NCBI RefSeq assembly: GCF_014201095.1
Contig: NZ_JACHDN010000001.1
Span: 4,030,001-4,094,000 of the forward strand
Length of the DNA: 64,000 bases
From: Cellulomonas hominis
GTDB taxonomy: Bacteria; Actinomycetota; Actinomycetes; Actinomycetales; Cellulomonadaceae
Direction of reading: 5' to 3'
In this document: in pieces, positions 50,680 through 59,851 of the stretch
Layout of the letters: every line of letters starts with the position of its first letter
How positions within the stretch are numbered: position 1 is the first letter of the stretch
Made by a program: the position numbers and the translations under genes
Notes under the pieces: model-generated
What the model was told of the DNA's origin: nothing
What the model saw: only the letters and a program-made list of their open reading frames with translations
Database searches by the model: none

Positions 50680-52156
50680 CTCGCTTCCCCAGCGCGTTGC
50701 TGGATTCAGCGTGTCCAAGAACCGGGGTCAGGCCCCCTGTGACCGGGTCGCAGTCCGCCAGCCGCGGAACCCGGTGCCGGGCCAGGACCCGCCCGACGGT
50801 CGAGGCCGGCAACCCGACCAGACGCCCGATCGTCACAGGTCCGCGACGGGTCAGCATCCGCGCGATCCGCACCCGGGTCTCGGCGCAAGGGCTCGTACGG
50901 CGCGGGTGGGTGTGGGCCACGCTCGGGCGGTCGATCAGGCCGGCGCGGCCCTCAGCCTGGAACCGGCGCCACCACCGCCACGCCGTGGTGCGCGAGACAC
51001 CCATCTCCGCGGCGACATGCGCGACCGGACGACCCGCACCGATCCGCTGGACCATGGTCAACCTGCCGGCAGGAGTCAGCCGGGCGTTAGCGTGGGACAC
51101 GAGAGACCTCCGTGTGCTCGAGAGAGCCGTCAGACAGCTCCCACTCGACCCGGAGGTCTCTCCTCACGTCAACAACGGTCCGGGTCAGTACAACTAGCCC
51201 GGCCGTGCCCGGGAGCCAGAGGAGTGCGGCGACCCCTGCGGCCTGGAGCGCGACCATGGTGGCACTGGTCCTGGCGACGCCGAGACGGGCAGCCGCGGCG
51301 GTGAACAGGATGCGCCCGGTGACGGACATGATGCCGAGGGAGCCGGCGGCTACGGCGGCGGTCAGGGGGTCGGTGCCGCGGCCGGTCAGGTAGGCGACCA
51401 GGTGCACGGTGACGATCGAGACTGCCGCGGCCGCGGCGGCCGCCGCGAGGGTGAGCCAGGCGACCTCCACGCCCGGCCTGGGTGCGGCAGCCGTGCGCGC
51501 GGCACGGCTCTCCGCAGATGGCCAGGGACGCGGCCGTGTCCCCGAACCGGCGGGCTCCGCGGGGAGCGGGGCGCTGCGGACGACGCCGAGCTGCACCACG
51601 ACGCAGGCGGCCAGCACGGCCGCGAGCACCCGCAGGGCCCAGCGCCACCCGCCGACGTCGAGGAGTGCCCGCGTGGCGGGCATCGCGACGGTGGCGGCGA
51701 ACCCGGCGACCACGGTGACGGCGAACAGGGGCCGGGCACGGTCGGCCCCGAACCAGCGGTTGATGATGACGAAGGCGGGCTCGTAGTGCGCGCCCGCCCA
51801 TGCCAGTCCCATCAGCACGAAGGTGGCGTAGAGGCCGGTCACGGTCTGCACGTACGACCAGGTCAGCAGGGTCAGGGCGCCGAGCGTCGTGCCGATCACC
51901 AGAACGGGTCGGCCGCCGAACCGGTCGAGGGCGCGTCCGACGGGCACGGCGGCGGCGGCGCTGACGAGCAGCGCGACGGAGAAGGCGCCGGTCACGGTGG
52001 CGAGCGTCGCGTCGAGCGCGGCGGCGACCGGCACGAGGAGGACGGCGAAGGCGTAGGTGAGGGCGCCGTAGGTGACCAGGGAGGAGATCGCCAGGGCGGT
52101 GACGACGTGCCAGGCGCGCCGCTCGGTCGGTGCGGCGGGGTGCGGCGGCGTGGCCG

Positions 52157-52675
52157 TCAGCCCGCGACGGTCGCGCTGCGGCGTTCGAGGAGGACGGTGT
52201 CGCGCCACTGTCCGGCCAGGGGTCCGGTGCTCATGCGGGCGATGCGCCGGCGGGTGCCAATCTGGCGGAAGCCGGTGGCGCGGTGCAGGGCGAGGCTGGC
52301 GGTGTTCTCGGGGAAGACGCTGGACTGGATGGTCCAGATCCCGGCGGCCTCGGTGGAGTGGACGAGCTCGGCGAGCAGCATCCGGCCGACGCCGCGGCGG
52401 CGGGCGGCCGGCGCGACGTAGAGGGAGTGCTCGACCACCCCGGCGTAGACGGCGCGGGCGGAGACGGGACTGACGGCGGCCCAGCCGAGGACGCTCCCGT
52501 CGTGGTCGAGGCAGACGTGGCGGTGGTGGGCGAGGTGACCGGCGTCGAACGCCTCCCAGCTGGGGGTGGTGGCCTCGAAGGTGGCGTGCCCGGTGGCGAT
52601 GCCGGCGGCGTAGATCGCCTCGACCTCGGGCCAGTGCGCCGCCTCCATCCGGGCGAGGGTCAGCGTCGCGCTCAT
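52157..52675 (-). CDS. GNAT acetyltransferase, ArsN/phosphinothricin-acetyltransferase-like
   Basis: A 172-residue GNAT enzyme: LARMEAAHWPEVEAIYAAGI, then TGHATFEATTPSWEAFDAGH, the acetyl-CoA loop LYVAPAARRRGVGRMLLAEL and SSVFPENTASLALHRATGF. This pattern is that of phosphinothricin N-acetyltransferases. In ars operons the homologue ArsN1 acetylates arsinothricin, so this is the most likely role. ATG overlaps the ArsR stop (ATGA), and its end overlaps the MFS gene. Confidence 0.87.
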   Translation of the reverse strand: MSATLTLARMEAAHWPEVEAIYAAGIATGHATFEATTPSWEAFDAGHLAHHRHVCLDHDGSVLGWAAVSPVSARAVYAGVVEHSLYVAPAARRRGVGRMLLAELVHSTEAAGIWTIQSSVFPENTASLALHRATGFRQIGTRRRIARMSTGPLAGQWRDTVLLERRSATVAG

Positions 52676-53061
52676 CAGCAGCAACCACCTGCCTTGCCGC
52701 TTCCGGGGTTGTGCCGGGTGGTCAGGACCTTGCCCAGGGCGTCCAGCGCGTCGGGGACGACGGCGAAGTAGGCCCACCTGCCCCGTTTGTCGCGGGTGAC
52801 GAGCCCGGCCTCGACGAGCACCTTGAGGTGGTGGGAGACGGTGGGCTGGGACAGCTCGAGCGGCTCGGTCAGGTCGCACACGCACGCCTCCCCGCCGTCG
52901 TGGCTGGCGATGATCGACAGCAGGCGCAGCCGTGCCGGGTCGGCGACCGCCTTGAAGATCCCCGCCAGCTTCTCCGCCTCGTCGGCGGTGACCGGCTCGC
53001 GGGTGAGCGGGGCGCAGCACGCGGCCACGGCGGTGACGTCGGTGAGCGGCAGAGCGGTCAT
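52675..53061 (-). CDS. arsR: ArsR family arsenic-responsive repressor
   Basis: A 128-residue winged-helix repressor. C15 and C16 near the N-terminus plus C60/C62 in EACVCDLTEPL form the trivalent-arsenic site of the Corynebacterium glutamicum type (C15, C16, C55). The recognition helix is LSQPTVSHHLKVL. A C-terminal GGCC may add a second thiol pair. It heads the minus-strand operon ArsR, GNAT and MFS. Two ArsR boxes lie in the divergent region to the flavoprotein gene. Confidence 0.93.
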   Translation of the reverse strand: MTALPLTDVTAVAACCAPLTREPVTADEAEKLAGIFKAVADPARLRLLSIIASHDGGEACVCDLTEPLELSQPTVSHHLKVLVEAGLVTRDKRGRWAYFAVVPDALDALGKVLTTRHNPGSGKAGGCC

Positions 53062-53081
53062 GGCCCCAGTATGCACGACCG

Positions 53082-53141
53082 ATTGACACACGTCGATACG
53101 TTGCGCCATGCTCCAACCCGAGCGTATTGACACTCATCAAT
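53082..53141. promoter_or_regulatory. two ArsR boxes between arsR and flavoprotein gene
   Basis: ATTGAC-acac-GTCGAT at 53,082-53,097 and ATTGAC-actc-ATCAAT at 53,126-53,141. Both share the ATYGAC-N4-GTCRAT layout seen also at 56,820 and 57,325. Confidence 0.65.
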
Positions 53142-53174
53142 CGGACTTCGGTCCGCAGACTCCTGGAGGAACTC

Positions 53175-54569
53175 ATGTCGCAGTTCCCGGCCCCATCCTT
53201 GGACTCTCTTCCCGTCGTCGTCATCGGCGCGGGCCCGGTGGGCCTGGCGGCCGCCGCGCATCTGCTCGAGCGGGGCCTGGACCCGCTGGTGCTGGAGGCC
53301 GGCCCGGCGGTCGGGGCGGCGGTCCGGGAGTGGGCGCACATCCGGCTGTTCTCGCCGTGGGAGTACGACGTCGACGCCGCGGCCCGCCGGCTCCTGGAGC
53401 CCACCGGCTGGGTCGCCCCGGCCGGGGTCCGGCTGCCGACCGGCGGGGACCTGGTGGCGGACTACCTGGAGCCGTTGGCGGCGACGCCGCAGCTGCGGGA
53501 CCGGATCCTCACGGGCGCACGGGTGGTGGCGGTCAGCCGCATCGGCCTGGACAAGACCCATGGGGTGGGCCGGGAGGAGCGCCCGTTCCTGGTCCGCACC
53601 GTCGTCGACGGGCGGGTGGTCGACCACCACGCGCGGGCGGTGCTCGACGCCTCGGGGACCTGGTCGCAGCACAACCCGCTCGGCGTGGCCGGCCTGCCGG
53701 CCCCCGGTGAGGACGAGGCGGCACCGTTCCTGCTCGGCCCGCTGCCCGACGTGCTCGGGACCGACCGCGACCGCGTCGCCGGCCGGCACGTGCTCGTCGT
53801 GGGAGCCGGGCACTCCGCGACCAACACGCTGCTGAACCTCGTCGAGCTTGCGGATCTCGAGCCGGGCACGCGGATCACCTGGGCGGTGCGTGGCGCGTCG
53901 GTGACCCGCACCTACGGCGGCGGGGACGCCGACGGACTGCCCGCCCGCGGCCAGCTCGGCTCCAGCCTTCGCGAGGCCGTCGAGGCCGGAAAGATCGGGC
54001 TGCTCACCTCGACGACCATCACCGGGTTCGAGAACGCCGGGGACCGGGTCACCGTGACCCTGGACACCGCCGCCGGCCGCCGGGAGCTGACGGTGGACGC
54101 GGTCGCCGGGGCGACCGGCTTCCGCCCGGACCTCTCGATGCTGCGCGAGCTACGCCTGGACCTCGACCCCGGCCTGGAGGCCCCGCGAGCCCTGGCACCG
54201 CTGATCGACCCACAGTTCCACTCCTGCGGCACCGTGCCCGCGCACGGCGCCGAGACGCTGGCCCAGCCCGAGCCCGGGTTCTTCGTCGTCGGGATGAAGT
54301 CCTACGGCCGCGCACCGACGTTCCTGCTCGCCACCGGCTACGAGCAGGTCCGCAGCATCGCCGCCCACCTCGCCGGCGACGAGCAAGCCGCCCGCGAACT
54401 CAAGCTCGACCTTCCCGAGACGGGTGTGTGCTCGACGAGCTTGCCCGTCCTCGATGCCGACGGCACCGCTCTGGTTGACCCCGCCGGCGGCGGGTGCTGT
54501 GGCCCCGCCCCTGAGCCGGCGCTCATCGGCTTCCCCACCGGCCTGCTGCACGGCCGCTCGGGAGAGTAG
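53175..54569 (+). CDS. FAD-dependent oxidoreductase of the arsenic cluster
   Basis: A 464-residue two-dinucleotide-fold flavoprotein, flavin-monooxygenase/thioredoxin-reductase-like: VVVIGAGPVGLAAAAHLLER at the N-terminus, HIRLFSPWEYDVDAAARRLL, and a second GxGxxG HVLVVGAGHSATNTLLNLVE. It lacks a CxxC redox pair inside the fold but carries a Cys-rich end GGGCCGP, possibly an arsenic-binding site. GGAGG precedes the ATG. The ArsR boxes put it in the arsenic regulon. ArsO- or ArsH-like chemistry is possible but unproven. Confidence 0.82.
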   Translation: MSQFPAPSLDSLPVVVIGAGPVGLAAAAHLLERGLDPLVLEAGPAVGAAVREWAHIRLFSPWEYDVDAAARRLLEPTGWVAPAGVRLPTGGDLVADYLEPLAATPQLRDRILTGARVVAVSRIGLDKTHGVGREERPFLVRTVVDGRVVDHHARAVLDASGTWSQHNPLGVAGLPAPGEDEAAPFLLGPLPDVLGTDRDRVAGRHVLVVGAGHSATNTLLNLVELADLEPGTRITWAVRGASVTRTYGGGDADGLPARGQLGSSLREAVEAGKIGLLTSTTITGFENAGDRVTVTLDTAAGRRELTVDAVAGATGFRPDLSMLRELRLDLDPGLEAPRALAPLIDPQFHSCGTVPAHGAETLAQPEPGFFVVGMKSYGRAPTFLLATGYEQVRSIAAHLAGDEQAARELKLDLPETGVCSTSLPVLDADGTALVDPAGGGCCGPAPEPALIGFPTGLLHGRSGE

Positions 54570-54582
54570 CCGGGAAGGAACG

Positions 54583-54615
54583 CAGGCCCCCGCGATCCTT
54601 GGTTGCGGGGGCCTG
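54583..54615. terminator. bidirectional terminator between convergent genes
   Basis: A perfect 11-bp stem CAGGCCCCCGC/GCGGGGGCCTG with loop gatccttggtt, 13 bases after the flavoprotein stop and 15 bases before the arsA stop. Confidence 0.75.
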
Positions 54616-54630
54616 TGCCGTCGCTGCGGC

Positions 54631-56403
54631 TCAGGCGACGACGGAGGGCTCGCGCGCGGTGAGGGCGCGTAACGCTGGCACCCCGACCGGTTCCCGGGCG
54701 AGCATCGGCAGGACGGCGCAGCGCTCAGCGTCGGTCAGGACCCGCTCGATCTCACCGTGCTCGTTGACCGCGCGGCGCCGCAGCAGCGGGTCAGTCGTCC
54801 CGGCGGCGGCGAGGGAGTTGTTCATGACCCAAGCCCATGGCTCGATGCCGGCGCGGCGCAGGTCCGCCTGCAGGGTTTGGGCCTCCAGCACCGGGGTGGT
54901 CTCGGGGAGGGTGACGACGACGACCTTGGTGTAGTCGGGGTCCTGCAGCCGCATCATCGGCGTGGTGTACGACGAACTTCCCTCCCCCATCTGGCGCACG
55001 ACGTCGCGGTGGTAGGAGCCGGTGGCGTCGAGCAGCAGCAGGGTGTGACCGGTCGGGGCGGTGTCCATGACCACGAAGCGTCGCTTCGCCTCGTGGACGG
55101 CCTGGGAGAAGGCCTGGAAGACCGCGATCTCCTCGGTGCACGGGGAACGCAGGTCCTCCTCCAGGGCTGCCCGTCCCGCGTCGTCCAGGGCCGCCCCCTT
55201 CGTCCGCAGCACCGTCGCGCGGTATCGCTCGGTGGCGGCCACGGGGTCGATCCGGGAGACCTCGAGCCCGGGCATCGTGCCGTCTAGTGTCTCGGTCAGG
55301 TGCGCGGCGGGGTCGGTGGTGGTCAGGTGCACGTCCAGCCCCCGCTCGGCCAGGGCGACAGCGACCGCGGCTGCGACCGTGGTCTTGCCGACGCCGCCCT
55401 TGCCCATCAGCATCACCAGGCCGTGGCCCTGGGTGGCGAGCTCCTCGACCAGCGCGTCGAGCGGCTCGGTGGCGGCGGGCAGGTCGAGCGGTTCGGGCTG
55501 CTCCCCCGGGAGCTGGACGCCCGGCTCGAACAGGCTGCCCAGGGCGTCCAGGCCGACCATGTTGTCGCCCTTGAGGGCCAGGACGTCGGTCGGCAGGCCA
55601 CGCAGCGCGGGCGGCAGGTCCGCCAGGACCGCCTGCTCCCGCTCGTAGAGCGCCGTCGCGAGCTCATCAGCCTCCGGTGGGGGCATGACGGCGTTGACGA
55701 CGACGTGCTGCTCGCGCAGGCCGAGGGCAGCGAGCTCGGCGTGGGTGCGCTCGATCTCGGCGACGGCGGCGCGCTGGGCGCGGGTGACGAGCACGAGGCG
55801 GGTGCGGGCCGGGTCACCGAGCGCGGCGACGGCCTCGGCGTAGACGGCGCGCTGACGGTCGAGGCCGGCGAGCGGGCCGAGGCAGGACGCGTCCCCCTTG
55901 CCCTCGTTCAGGAAGTCGGTCCAGGACCCGGGCAGCTGGAGCAGCCGGATCGTGTGGCCCGTCGGCGCGGTGTCGAAGACGACATGGTCGAAACCGGCGA
56001 CGGCCTCCTCACCGGTGAGCAGACCCGTGAACTCGTTGAAGGAGGCGATCTCCGTGGTGCAGGCCCCGGAGAGCTGCTCCTCGATGACGTTGACCTCGGT
56101 CGCTGGCAGCAGGCCGCGGACCGGGCCTACAATCCGTTCCCGGTAGGCCTCGGCCGCCTGGTCAGGGTTGATCTCCAGCGCCGAGAGCCCGGGCACGGCC
56201 GGCACCTCGGTGATGGTGTTGCCGATGCCCAGTCCGAAGACCTGGCCGACGTTGGAGGCGGGGTCGGTGCTTACCAGCAGGACCTTGCGGCCCTGGCGGG
56301 CCAGGTGGATCGCCGTGGCACAGGCGACGGAGGTCTTGCCGACGCCGCCCTTGCCCGTCAGAAAGACGTAACGCGGGGCGTCGGCGAGGAATGTGGGAAT
56401 CAC
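54631..56403 (-). CDS. arsA: arsenical pump-driving ATPase ArsA
   Basis: A 590-residue two-half ATPase. P-loops GKGGVGKT at residues 17-24 and again near 335, signal transduction segments DTAPTGHTIRLL and DTAPTGHTLLLL, and the metal-site cysteines in SGACTTEIASF (near 113) and RSPCTEEIAVF (near 425), equivalent to C113 and C422 of the plasmid R773 protein. It energises the ArsB-type permease. Downstream of arsD on the same strand with a 12-base gap. Confidence 0.96.
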   Translation of the reverse strand: MIPTFLADAPRYVFLTGKGGVGKTSVACATAIHLARQGRKVLLVSTDPASNVGQVFGLGIGNTITEVPAVPGLSALEINPDQAAEAYRERIVGPVRGLLPATEVNVIEEQLSGACTTEIASFNEFTGLLTGEEAVAGFDHVVFDTAPTGHTIRLLQLPGSWTDFLNEGKGDASCLGPLAGLDRQRAVYAEAVAALGDPARTRLVLVTRAQRAAVAEIERTHAELAALGLREQHVVVNAVMPPPEADELATALYEREQAVLADLPPALRGLPTDVLALKGDNMVGLDALGSLFEPGVQLPGEQPEPLDLPAATEPLDALVEELATQGHGLVMLMGKGGVGKTTVAAAVAVALAERGLDVHLTTTDPAAHLTETLDGTMPGLEVSRIDPVAATERYRATVLRTKGAALDDAGRAALEEDLRSPCTEEIAVFQAFSQAVHEAKRRFVVMDTAPTGHTLLLLDATGSYHRDVVRQMGEGSSSYTTPMMRLQDPDYTKVVVVTLPETTPVLEAQTLQADLRRAGIEPWAWVMNNSLAAAGTTDPLLRRRAVNEHGEIERVLTDAERCAVLPMLAREPVGVPALRALTAREPSVVA

Positions 56404-56415
56404 TGTCGATCCCTT

Positions 56416-56796
56416 TCAGCAGCAGCCGGAGCCGCCGCAGCAGGCACCGGGCTCCTGGGCCAGGCCCAGCTCGGGGCGACCGGCGGGCACCGGGGTTAGG
56501 CCGGCCCACCGGGCGAGCTGGTCGCGGTCGGGGTAGCGGCCGGTCATGGCCACGGTGCCGTCCACGAGCACCAGCGGCAGTCCCTCGGAGCCGGAGAGCT
56601 GGAGGAACTGCACGACGGCCGGGCGGCCGGCGAACGCGGTTGGTTCGCTCGCGAGGTTGAACCGCTGGATGTTACCGCCCTGGGACCTCAGCCAGTCGAG
56701 ATCGGCGGAGAACGTGACGAGCTCCTGAGGGACGTCCGGGCCACAGACCCCGGTGCTGCAGCACATGGCCGGCTCGTATACCTCGATGGTGCTCAT
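56416..56796 (-). CDS. arsD: arsenic metallochaperone ArsD
   Basis: A 126-residue thioredoxin-fold chaperone. C12, C13 and C18 in MCCSTGVCGP form the arsenic-binding site that hands As(III) to ArsA; LVLVDGTVAMTGRYPDRDQL is the conserved middle. Further C-terminal pairs CC and GCC may raise affinity. It is first in the arsD-arsA operon, divergent from the second arsR. Confidence 0.96.
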   Translation of the reverse strand: MSTIEVYEPAMCCSTGVCGPDVPQELVTFSADLDWLRSQGGNIQRFNLASEPTAFAGRPAVVQFLQLSGSEGLPLVLVDGTVAMTGRYPDRDQLARWAGLTPVPAGRPELGLAQEPGACCGGSGCC

Positions 56797-56819
56797 GGTG
56801 GAACCTCCGTAGTGTGTGA

Positions 56820-56875
56820 ATCGACATCGGTCGATATATCTTCAGCGTACGGCGTCTGTTTCGACGGATGTCAAA
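56820..56875. promoter_or_regulatory. two ArsR boxes between arsD and arsR
   Basis: ATCGAC-atcg-GTCGAT, a perfect dyad at 56,820-56,835, and TTCGAC-ggat-GTCAAA at 56,860-56,875. A CATACT -10-like box lies seven bases before the arsR ATG, suggesting a leaderless transcript. Confidence 0.7.
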
Positions 56876-56896
56876 CCAAGGTCCCATACTGGAGCC

Positions 56897-57250
56897 ATGT
56901 CCACCCTCACGCTGCCGCTTACCGGACTCCCTGTGTGCAGCACGCCGCTGGTCCGCGAACCGCTACCCCCCGAGCATGCGGTCGAGCTGAGCCGGACGTT
57001 CAAGGCGCTGGGCGACCCGACCCGGCTGCGGCTGCTGTCCCTGATCGCCGCCCACGAGGGCGGGGACGCGTGCGTGTGCGATCTGACCGAGCCGCTGGAC
57101 CTGACGCAGCCGACGATCTCCCACCACCTCAAGGTGCTGCGGGAGGCGGGTCTGGTCACGAGCGAGCGGCGCGGGACGTGGGTGCACTACCGCATCGTTC
57201 CTGAGGTCCTGGACCGGATCTCGGGCGTGCTGGCGGTCGCTGACCACTGA
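56897..57250 (+). CDS. arsR: ArsR family arsenic-responsive repressor
   Basis: A 117-residue paralogue of the ArsR at 52,675: DACVCDLTEPL and LTQPTISHHLKVL. Near the N-terminus it has only one cysteine (PVCSTPLVREP) instead of the CC pair, so arsenic binding would use three single thiols. It precedes the permease gene. Confidence 0.93.
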   Translation: MSTLTLPLTGLPVCSTPLVREPLPPEHAVELSRTFKALGDPTRLRLLSLIAAHEGGDACVCDLTEPLDLTQPTISHHLKVLREAGLVTSERRGTWVHYRIVPEVLDRISGVLAVADH

Positions 57251-57289
57251 GCCGCCCTCTCGCCTGAGGCGAGCGACCTGGATGTCACT

Positions 57290-57340
57290 TTGACAGTGGT
57301 CGATATGGACCCACTAGTCTCCATATCGACAATGTTCGAT
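57290..57340 (+). promoter_or_regulatory. promoter/operator of the permease operon
   Basis: TTGACA (57,290) and TAGTCT (57,315) as -35/-10 with a long 19-base spacer. A perfect 10-bp dyad TCGATATGGA/TCCATATCGA (57,300-57,329) covers the -10, and an ArsR box ATCGAC-aatg-TTCGAT lies at 57,325. Confidence 0.65.
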
Positions 57341-57598
57341 ACAGCGCTGTGCCGGGATTGCGCTGGCGCTCAGACGCGCCGGCTCTTGTGCCGGCACCGG
57401 CTCCGACAACCGACAGCGGCAGCGACGCCCGTCACCACGTGTGGCGGGCGTCGTGCTGTGTCCAGGTGATGGGGCGGCGTCGCCGGGCGCGCCGAGAAAG
57501 GAAGAGCTCGTGAGACTCACAGCAATACCGTCGCGTGAGGTTGCGGTCACGTTCGGGCCGTCGTCGACCGGCGCTACCTGCGTGACGGGGGTCTGACC
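57341..57598 (+). other. leader of the permease gene with hairpin
   Basis: 258 bases without a supported gene. GACGCCCG/CGGGCGTC forms a perfect 8-bp stem at 57,424-57,452. It may be a terminator or attenuator before the permease. Confidence 0.4.
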
Positions 57599-59026
57599 GT
57601 GCTGCTCGCCCTCGCCATCTTCGTCGCCACGCTGGTCCTGGTGATCTGGCAGCCCAAGGGGCTCGGTATCGGCTGGAGCGCGCTGGCCGGTGCCGGCGTC
57701 GCCCTGGCCACCGGCGTCGTCCACCTCTCCGACGTTCCGATCGTGTGGGACCTGGTGTGGAACGCCACGCTGACCTTCGTCGCGGTCATTATCATCTGTT
57801 CCATCCTCGATGAGGCCGGGTTCTTCGAGTGGGCCGCCCTGCACGTGGCCCGTTGGGGCCGGGGGAACGGCAGCAAGCTCTTCAACCTCATCGTCGTGCT
57901 GGGTGCCGCGATCGCTGCGGTCTTCGCCAACGACGGCGCCGCGCTCACGCTGACCCCGATCGTCTTCCAGATGATCGTCGCGCTGAAGTTCTCCCCCAAG
58001 GCGGCCTTCGCCCTGGTCATGGCGACCGGGTTCATCGCGGACACCACGAGCCTGCCGTTCATCGTCTCCAACCTGGTCAACATCGTCATCGCTGACTACT
58101 TCGGCATCGGTTTCGCCCGCTACGCCCTCGTCATGGCGCCCGTAGCCCTGGTCTCCCTCGTCGCCAGCCTCGTCGTGCTGCGACTGTTCTTCCGCCGGTC
58201 CATTCCCGGGCCCTACGACGTCGCCGCCCTCGGTGCGCCGGCGGACGCGGTGCGGGACCGTCTGACCTTCCGCGCCGGAGTGGTTGTGCTGGCCGTCCTG
58301 CTGGTCGGGTACTTCGTCGCCGATCCTCTCGGGATCCCGGTCGCCGCGGTCGCGGCCGTGTGCGCCCTGGCCATTTCCCTCGTCGCGGCGCGCCAGCCGC
58401 GAAGTGTCTTCCGTCGCATCGCTCCGGCATCCGACGCGGTCCTGGTCGGCCAGCACGCCACGTCGTCAAAGCGGTCGGGTGCCGGTGACGCAGCGGGCGT
58501 CCGGGGCGGCGGTAGTGGTGGCACCGGAGGGTCGCTCATCGACGTGTGGTCGGTCGTGAAGTCCGCGCCGTGGCAGATCGTGCTGTTCAGCCTGGGCATG
58601 TACCTGGTCGTCTACGGGCTGCGGAACCAGGGGCTGACCGACCAGCTCGGCCAGGTCCTCGCCGGTATCGCCGAGCACGGCAACGTCGCCACCGCGACCG
58701 GCACCGGCTTCCTCGTGGCCGCCATGTCCTCGGTGATGAACAACATGCCCACCGCCCTGATCTCCGCACTCGGCATCGACGCGGCCGGCGCCGGCGGGCT
58801 GACCGAGCAGATGATGGCCTACGCCAGCATCATCGGCGCCGATCTCGGCCCGAAGATCACGCCCATCGGCAGCCTCGCAACCTTGCTGTGGCTGAGCGTG
58901 CTTGACCGCAAGGGCATGCACATCGGCTGGGGCACCTACTTCCGCGTCGGCATCGTCCTGACCGTGCCCGTCCTCGCGATCACCCTGCTCGCGCTGGCTG
59001 GATGGCTGACGCTCCTGGGCGCCTGA
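57599..59026 (+). CDS. arsB: arsenite permease, ArsB type
   Basis: A 475-residue permease with about 11-12 membrane helices. [21 protein letters not shown] and the repeat-related [16 protein letters not shown] and [19 protein letters not shown] segments are the signature of the ArsB/NhaD superfamily. A Ser/Gly-rich cytosolic loop (about 290-315) lies in the middle. It would extrude As(OH)3, alone or with ArsA. The GTG start follows a weak GGGGG site. Confidence 0.95.
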   Translation: MLLALAIFVATLVLVIWQPKGLGIGWSALAGAGVALATGVVHLSDVPIVWDLVWNATLTFVAVIIICSILDEAGFFEWAALHVARWGRGNGSKLFNLIVVLGAAIAAVFANDGAALTLTPIVFQMIVALKFSPKAAFALVMATGFIADTTSLPFIVSNLVNIVIADYFGIGFARYALVMAPVALVSLVASLVVLRLFFRRSIPGPYDVAALGAPADAVRDRLTFRAGVVVLAVLLVGYFVADPLGIPVAAVAAVCALAISLVAARQPRSVFRRIAPASDAVLVGQHATSSKRSGAGDAAGVRGGGSGGTGGSLIDVWSVVKSAPWQIVLFSLGMYLVVYGLRNQGLTDQLGQVLAGIAEHGNVATATGTGFLVAAMSSVMNNMPTALISALGIDAAGAGGLTEQMMAYASIIGADLGPKITPIGSLATLLWLSVLDRKGMHIGWGTYFRVGIVLTVPVLAITLLALAGWLTLLGA

Positions 59027-59126
59027 CCCTCGAGCGGCCGGTCTTCACCCATGAGGCGGGCCGCTTCCCGCGAGCGACCCGGACTTCTGTTGACAGCATT
59101 CAGCCCGCTCAGTCACCATTGAGGCA

Positions 59127-59837
59127 ATGAACGATGAGCGAACGGCCCAGTTGCTCCGGCGGGCAGCCCTGCACGCGGCCCTGGCCGACCCGGCCCGACT
59201 GCAGATCGTGGACACCCTGAGCCTGGGCGACGCCGCGCCGTCGGAGCTGGCCGAGGCCCTGGGCATGCCGTCGAACCTGCTGGCCCATCACCTGAAGGTG
59301 CTCGAGCGGGAGGGCGTCGTCGGGCGCACCCGGTCCGAGGGTGACAGGCGCCGCTCCTACGTCCACCTCGTTCCGGGCGGGCTCGACGACCTCACCGCCG
59401 ATGCGGTTCGGCCGGTGCCGCGGGTGCTGTTCGTGTGCACCGCCAACTCCGCCCGCTCACACCTGGCCGCCGCCCTGTGGCGTCAGGCCAGCGCGATCCC
59501 TGCCGTCTCGGCCGGCACCCATCCGGCCGAGGCGATCGCGGCGGGCGCCCTCGAGAGCGCCCGCCGCCACGACCTGAAGCTGCCCCAGGTCCGGCCCCAG
59601 CACGTCGACGGCGTGCGCGCCGAAGGCGACCTCGTCGTCACGGTCTGCGACCGCGCGCACGAGGAGCTGGCCTTCCCCGTCGACGTCCACTGGTCCATCC
59701 CGGACCCGATCCTGGCCGGCACCCCCGAGTCGTTCGACCACGCCCTCGAGGAGCTCGGCCGCCGCGTCGGCAACCTCGCCCCACGTCTGTCCCTGCTCAC
59801 CAACCCCACCAACCTCGCGCCCGCCGCGACCCGCTGA
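59127..59837 (+). CDS. ArsR-type HTH fused to arsenate-reductase-like domain
   Basis: A 236-residue fusion. Residues 1-85 are a winged helix (ARLQIVDTLSLGDAAPSELAEA, SNLLAHHLKVLEREGVV) without clustered cysteines; residues 95-230 are a low-molecular-weight phosphatase-like domain with VLFVCTANSARS (C-x5-R) and the Asp of WSIPDP. Sensor and reductase in one chain, so it may regulate according to arsenate or thiol state. First of a likely six-gene run that continues with arsC. Confidence 0.9.
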   Translation: MNDERTAQLLRRAALHAALADPARLQIVDTLSLGDAAPSELAEALGMPSNLLAHHLKVLEREGVVGRTRSEGDRRRSYVHLVPGGLDDLTADAVRPVPRVLFVCTANSARSHLAAALWRQASAIPAVSAGTHPAEAIAAGALESARRHDLKLPQVRPQHVDGVRAEGDLVVTVCDRAHEELAFPVDVHWSIPDPILAGTPESFDHALEELGRRVGNLAPRLSLLTNPTNLAPAATR

Positions 59838-59851
59838 TCGAGGAGAACCCC

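Larger units (their letters stand above)
49371..50736 (-). mobile_element. IS3-family element, type b, copy 2 (1366 bp)
   Basis: Same as the element at 41,954-43,319 but inverted. Flanking triplets (minus strand CAG and CCG) differ by one base, consistent with a 3-bp duplication of CCG that mutated once, as the uninterrupted IS481 frame requires CCG. Confidence 0.93.
48748..51100 (-). pseudogene. IS481-family transposase, interrupted by IS3-family element
   Basis: 5' part (51,100-50,737): HTH with GRLTMVQRIGAGRPVAHVA and GVSRTTAWRWWRRFQAEG. 3' part (49,370-48,748): DDE domain with SLVHIDVKKLGRIPDGG, TAIDDHSRLAYAEIH, ISDNAFAYRNS and WTNGKVERLNRTL. The frame leaves the element and finds its stop (TAG) only within the ACTAGC target sequence. 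Confidence 0.9.
48753..51192 (-). mobile_element. IS481-family element, interrupted
   Basis: Ends TGTACTGAC..CG....CGTTGTTGACG in inverted orientation and a 6-bp target duplication ACTAGC. Without the nested IS3 element it is about 1.07 kb, normal for the family. Confidence 0.92.
48470..52160 (-). pseudogene. MFS transporter, interrupted by IS481-family element
   Basis: The 5' part (52,160-51,193) encodes ten or so helices: ALAISSLVTYGALTYAFAVL, VGRALDRFGGRPVLVIG (the motif A-like loop), and FVIINRWFGADRARPLF. After the IS481 the frame resumes with VTFVALFGAGFGVMTIARPT and ends at 48,470 (LKAGRIRDRR). The ACTAGC duplication lets the two parts be joined exactly (TAGLV plus TFVAL). The start is uncertain: a CTG overlapping the GNAT stop fits the N-terminus best. 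Located in an arsenic operon, it may have exported an organoarsenical. Confidence 0.87.
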
